Source: CAZTLI01 sp964614375
GTDB lineage: Bacteria; Chloroflexota; Anaerolineae; Aggregatilineales; Phototrophicaceae
Assembly: GCA_964614375.1 (NCBI GenBank)
Contig: CAZTLI010000006.1
Span: forward strand, 1 to 31,751
Direction: 5' to 3'
Length of the DNA: 31,751 nt
Part shown: positions 30,690 to 31,751 of the stretch, piece by piece
Layout of the letters: each line of letters begins with the position of its first letter
Position numbering within the stretch: position 1 is the stretch's first letter
Program-made: the position numbers and the translations under genes
The notes under the pieces: model-generated
The model's database searches: none
What the model saw: the letters and a program-made list of their open reading frames with translations, nothing else
Told to the model about the DNA's origin: nothing

Positions 30690-31562
30690 ATGGATGAAGA
30701 AAATCGCAAAGTAACTCGCTATCTGGGGCGACGAGAAGATGCACCACCCATGGAGGAACAGCGTGTCACAGGCCCGCTTGACCGCTTTGTACCGTGGGTG
30801 ATTGAATTCCGGGTGACAGGCACAACTCACATTTTGCGCGCACGCCTGAGTGAACGGCTCATCATTGGGCGTTCAGATGCGCGCAACAATCTCGTGCCCG
30901 ATGTGGATGTGACGCCCTATGCGGCGCATGTGTTAGGGGTGTCGCGTCAACATGCCGAAATTGCGGTGAATGACAATCGCCTGATGGTACGCGACCTCAA
31001 CAGCGCTAACGGCACCTACCTGAATGACCATGTGTTAGAGCCGGGTCGGGAATATCGTCTGCGCCATGGCGATAAACTGACATTGGGGCGTTTGCACCTG
31101 CAAGTATTTTTCGCCGTCACGCCCAATCAAGAAGACCGCACGCAAGAAATGGTCGCTGTGGATGAGGCCGTTCCCGTCATTGGCAGCGGGCAGCACATTC
31201 TGATTGTCGATGATGACACCGATGTCGCCAGCGTCATTGGCTCGATTTTAGAACATGCCGGGTTTAAGATTACGATTGTCGGCACCGCGGTCGAGGCCAT
31301 GACCCTGCTCGGTCAAGGTGTGCCAACCTGTGTCGTGATGGAAATGCTGCTGCCAGACATGGGCGGCATAGAAATTGTGAATTATGTCCGCCAACGCCAG
31401 CAAAATACCCGTCTACCGGTGATTGTGGTATCGTCTGCAACCGCCGGTTTTCAGATGGGGCAGGCCCTGGACGCCGGTGTCGATATTTATTTACGAAAAC
31501 CTGTGGGGATTGATGAATTGATGCAAAGCCTTAAACAAGTGCTGGAACGGATGCACCGTTAG
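30690..31562 (+). CDS. FHA domain fused to a receiver-like domain with a Glu at the phospho-site
   Basis: This is a signalling protein of 290 residues. The N-terminal FHA domain (~56-140) has IIGRSDARNN, GVSRQHAEI and SANGTYLNDH, and binds phosphothreonine. A linker (~141-166) leads to a receiver domain (~168-288). The receiver keeps the acidic pocket (VDDDTD, residues 174-178), Ser248 in VVSSAT and Lys270 in LRKPVG. The phospho-acceptor position, normally Asp, is Glu218 (VVMEMLLPDMGG; codon GAA at 31341). It is probably a pseudo-receiver that cannot take part in normal phospho-relay. There is no DNA-binding output domain. GGAGG nine bases ahead supports ATG 30690. Confidence 0.9.
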   Translation: MDEENRKVTRYLGRREDAPPMEEQRVTGPLDRFVPWVIEFRVTGTTHILRARLSERLIIGRSDARNNLVPDVDVTPYAAHVLGVSRQHAEIAVNDNRLMVRDLNSANGTYLNDHVLEPGREYRLRHGDKLTLGRLHLQVFFAVTPNQEDRTQEMVAVDEAVPVIGSGQHILIVDDDTDVASVIGSILEHAGFKITIVGTAVEAMTLLGQGVPTCVVMEMLLPDMGGIEIVNYVRQRQQNTRLPVIVVSSATAGFQMGQALDAGVDIYLRKPVGIDELMQSLKQVLERMHR

Positions 31563-31602
31563 GTTTTGAAGCGAAATTCGCTCGAATCCGTCACGCCTTC
31601 CC

Positions 31603-31631
31603 TTGACAGCGTACCTTTCGACTGTTAAGAT
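31603..31631 (+). promoter_or_regulatory. Strong promoter reading out of the window
   Basis: Consensus TTGACA (31603-31608), a 17-base spacer and TAAGAT (31626-31631, 5 of 6). No start codon with a ribosome site follows within the window. It may drive a gene or RNA beyond 31751. Confidence 0.6.
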
Positions 31632-31751
31632 TGCACCGCTTGAGCATCAGAAGCCCGATACACAACCTCTGTCACTGAGGCAATGTCGTATCGAACCGAG
31701 ATATGTGGCGATAGCACACTATGTTGAATAATGTCGCTCGTCACCGAGGTT
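31632..31751 (+). other. Window-end stretch downstream of the promoter
   Basis: About 120 bases with no supported gene; a leader or the start of an RNA cut by the window edge is possible. Confidence 0.3.

Noticed and set aside
1..31751. CRISPR array, insertion sequence, prophage or toxin-antitoxin module
   Set aside because: No spaced direct repeats, transposase, integrase or paired small toxin genes were seen on either strand.

Overview
The window looks like a contig from a Chloroflexota (Chloroflexi) genome, probably Anaerolineae-related. The basis is the style of its respiratory complex I genes, the mix of FHA-domain proteins and a secreted lipoprotein, and moderate-GC codon use. This is inference; no rRNA gene is present to settle it. 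A run of exactly 100 N flanked by an exact 55-base duplication shows that it is a scaffolded draft or metagenome assembly.

Region 1 (1-11718, + strand) is the distal half of a complex I (NADH:quinone oxidoreductase) operon in the order nuoG(partial)-H-I-J-K-L-M-N. It is closed by a clean intrinsic terminator. nuoG is broken by a one-base indel in an A-run. The membrane-arm subunits carry unusual additions. NuoJ has a ~285-residue DUF4397-like beta domain inserted in an external loop. NuoL has a ~150-residue acidic insert in the external TM6-TM7 loop and a His-rich cytoplasmic loop. NuoM has a smaller insert, and NuoH has one extra N-terminal and about two extra C-terminal membrane helices. 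Proton-path Glu/Lys residues are retained in NuoK, L, M and N. The NuoG N7 iron-sulfur ligands are mostly lost.

Region 2 (11719-17320) holds two EamA-type transporters, a small orphan gene, an Hsp20 chaperone, a small FHA protein, a MarR regulator, a macro-domain protein divergent from a YbaK-type tRNA editing protein, and a structured leader ahead of the second transporter.

Region 3 (17320-28408, almost all - strand) is housekeeping and accessory: mfd, a peptidyl-tRNA hydrolase fused to a TPR tail (interrupted by the false assembly gap), a SAM methyltransferase, a metallophosphoesterase, a small membrane protein, an ABC exporter half-transporter, a STAS-like protein and a lipoprotein. Two intergenic palindromic repeat elements of different type lie here or just beyond (23357-23405 and 28621-28669).

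Region 4 (28409-31751) holds ssrA (tmRNA, encoding tag AKNNTYALAAA) on the - strand with its own promoter and terminator. Divergent from it is an acyl-CoA dehydrogenase with a near-consensus promoter and a 24-bp palindromic operator. Next comes an FHA-receiver fusion whose phospho-acceptor Asp is Glu. The window ends with a strong promoter pointing out of it. No CRISPR array, insertion sequence, prophage or tRNA gene was seen.
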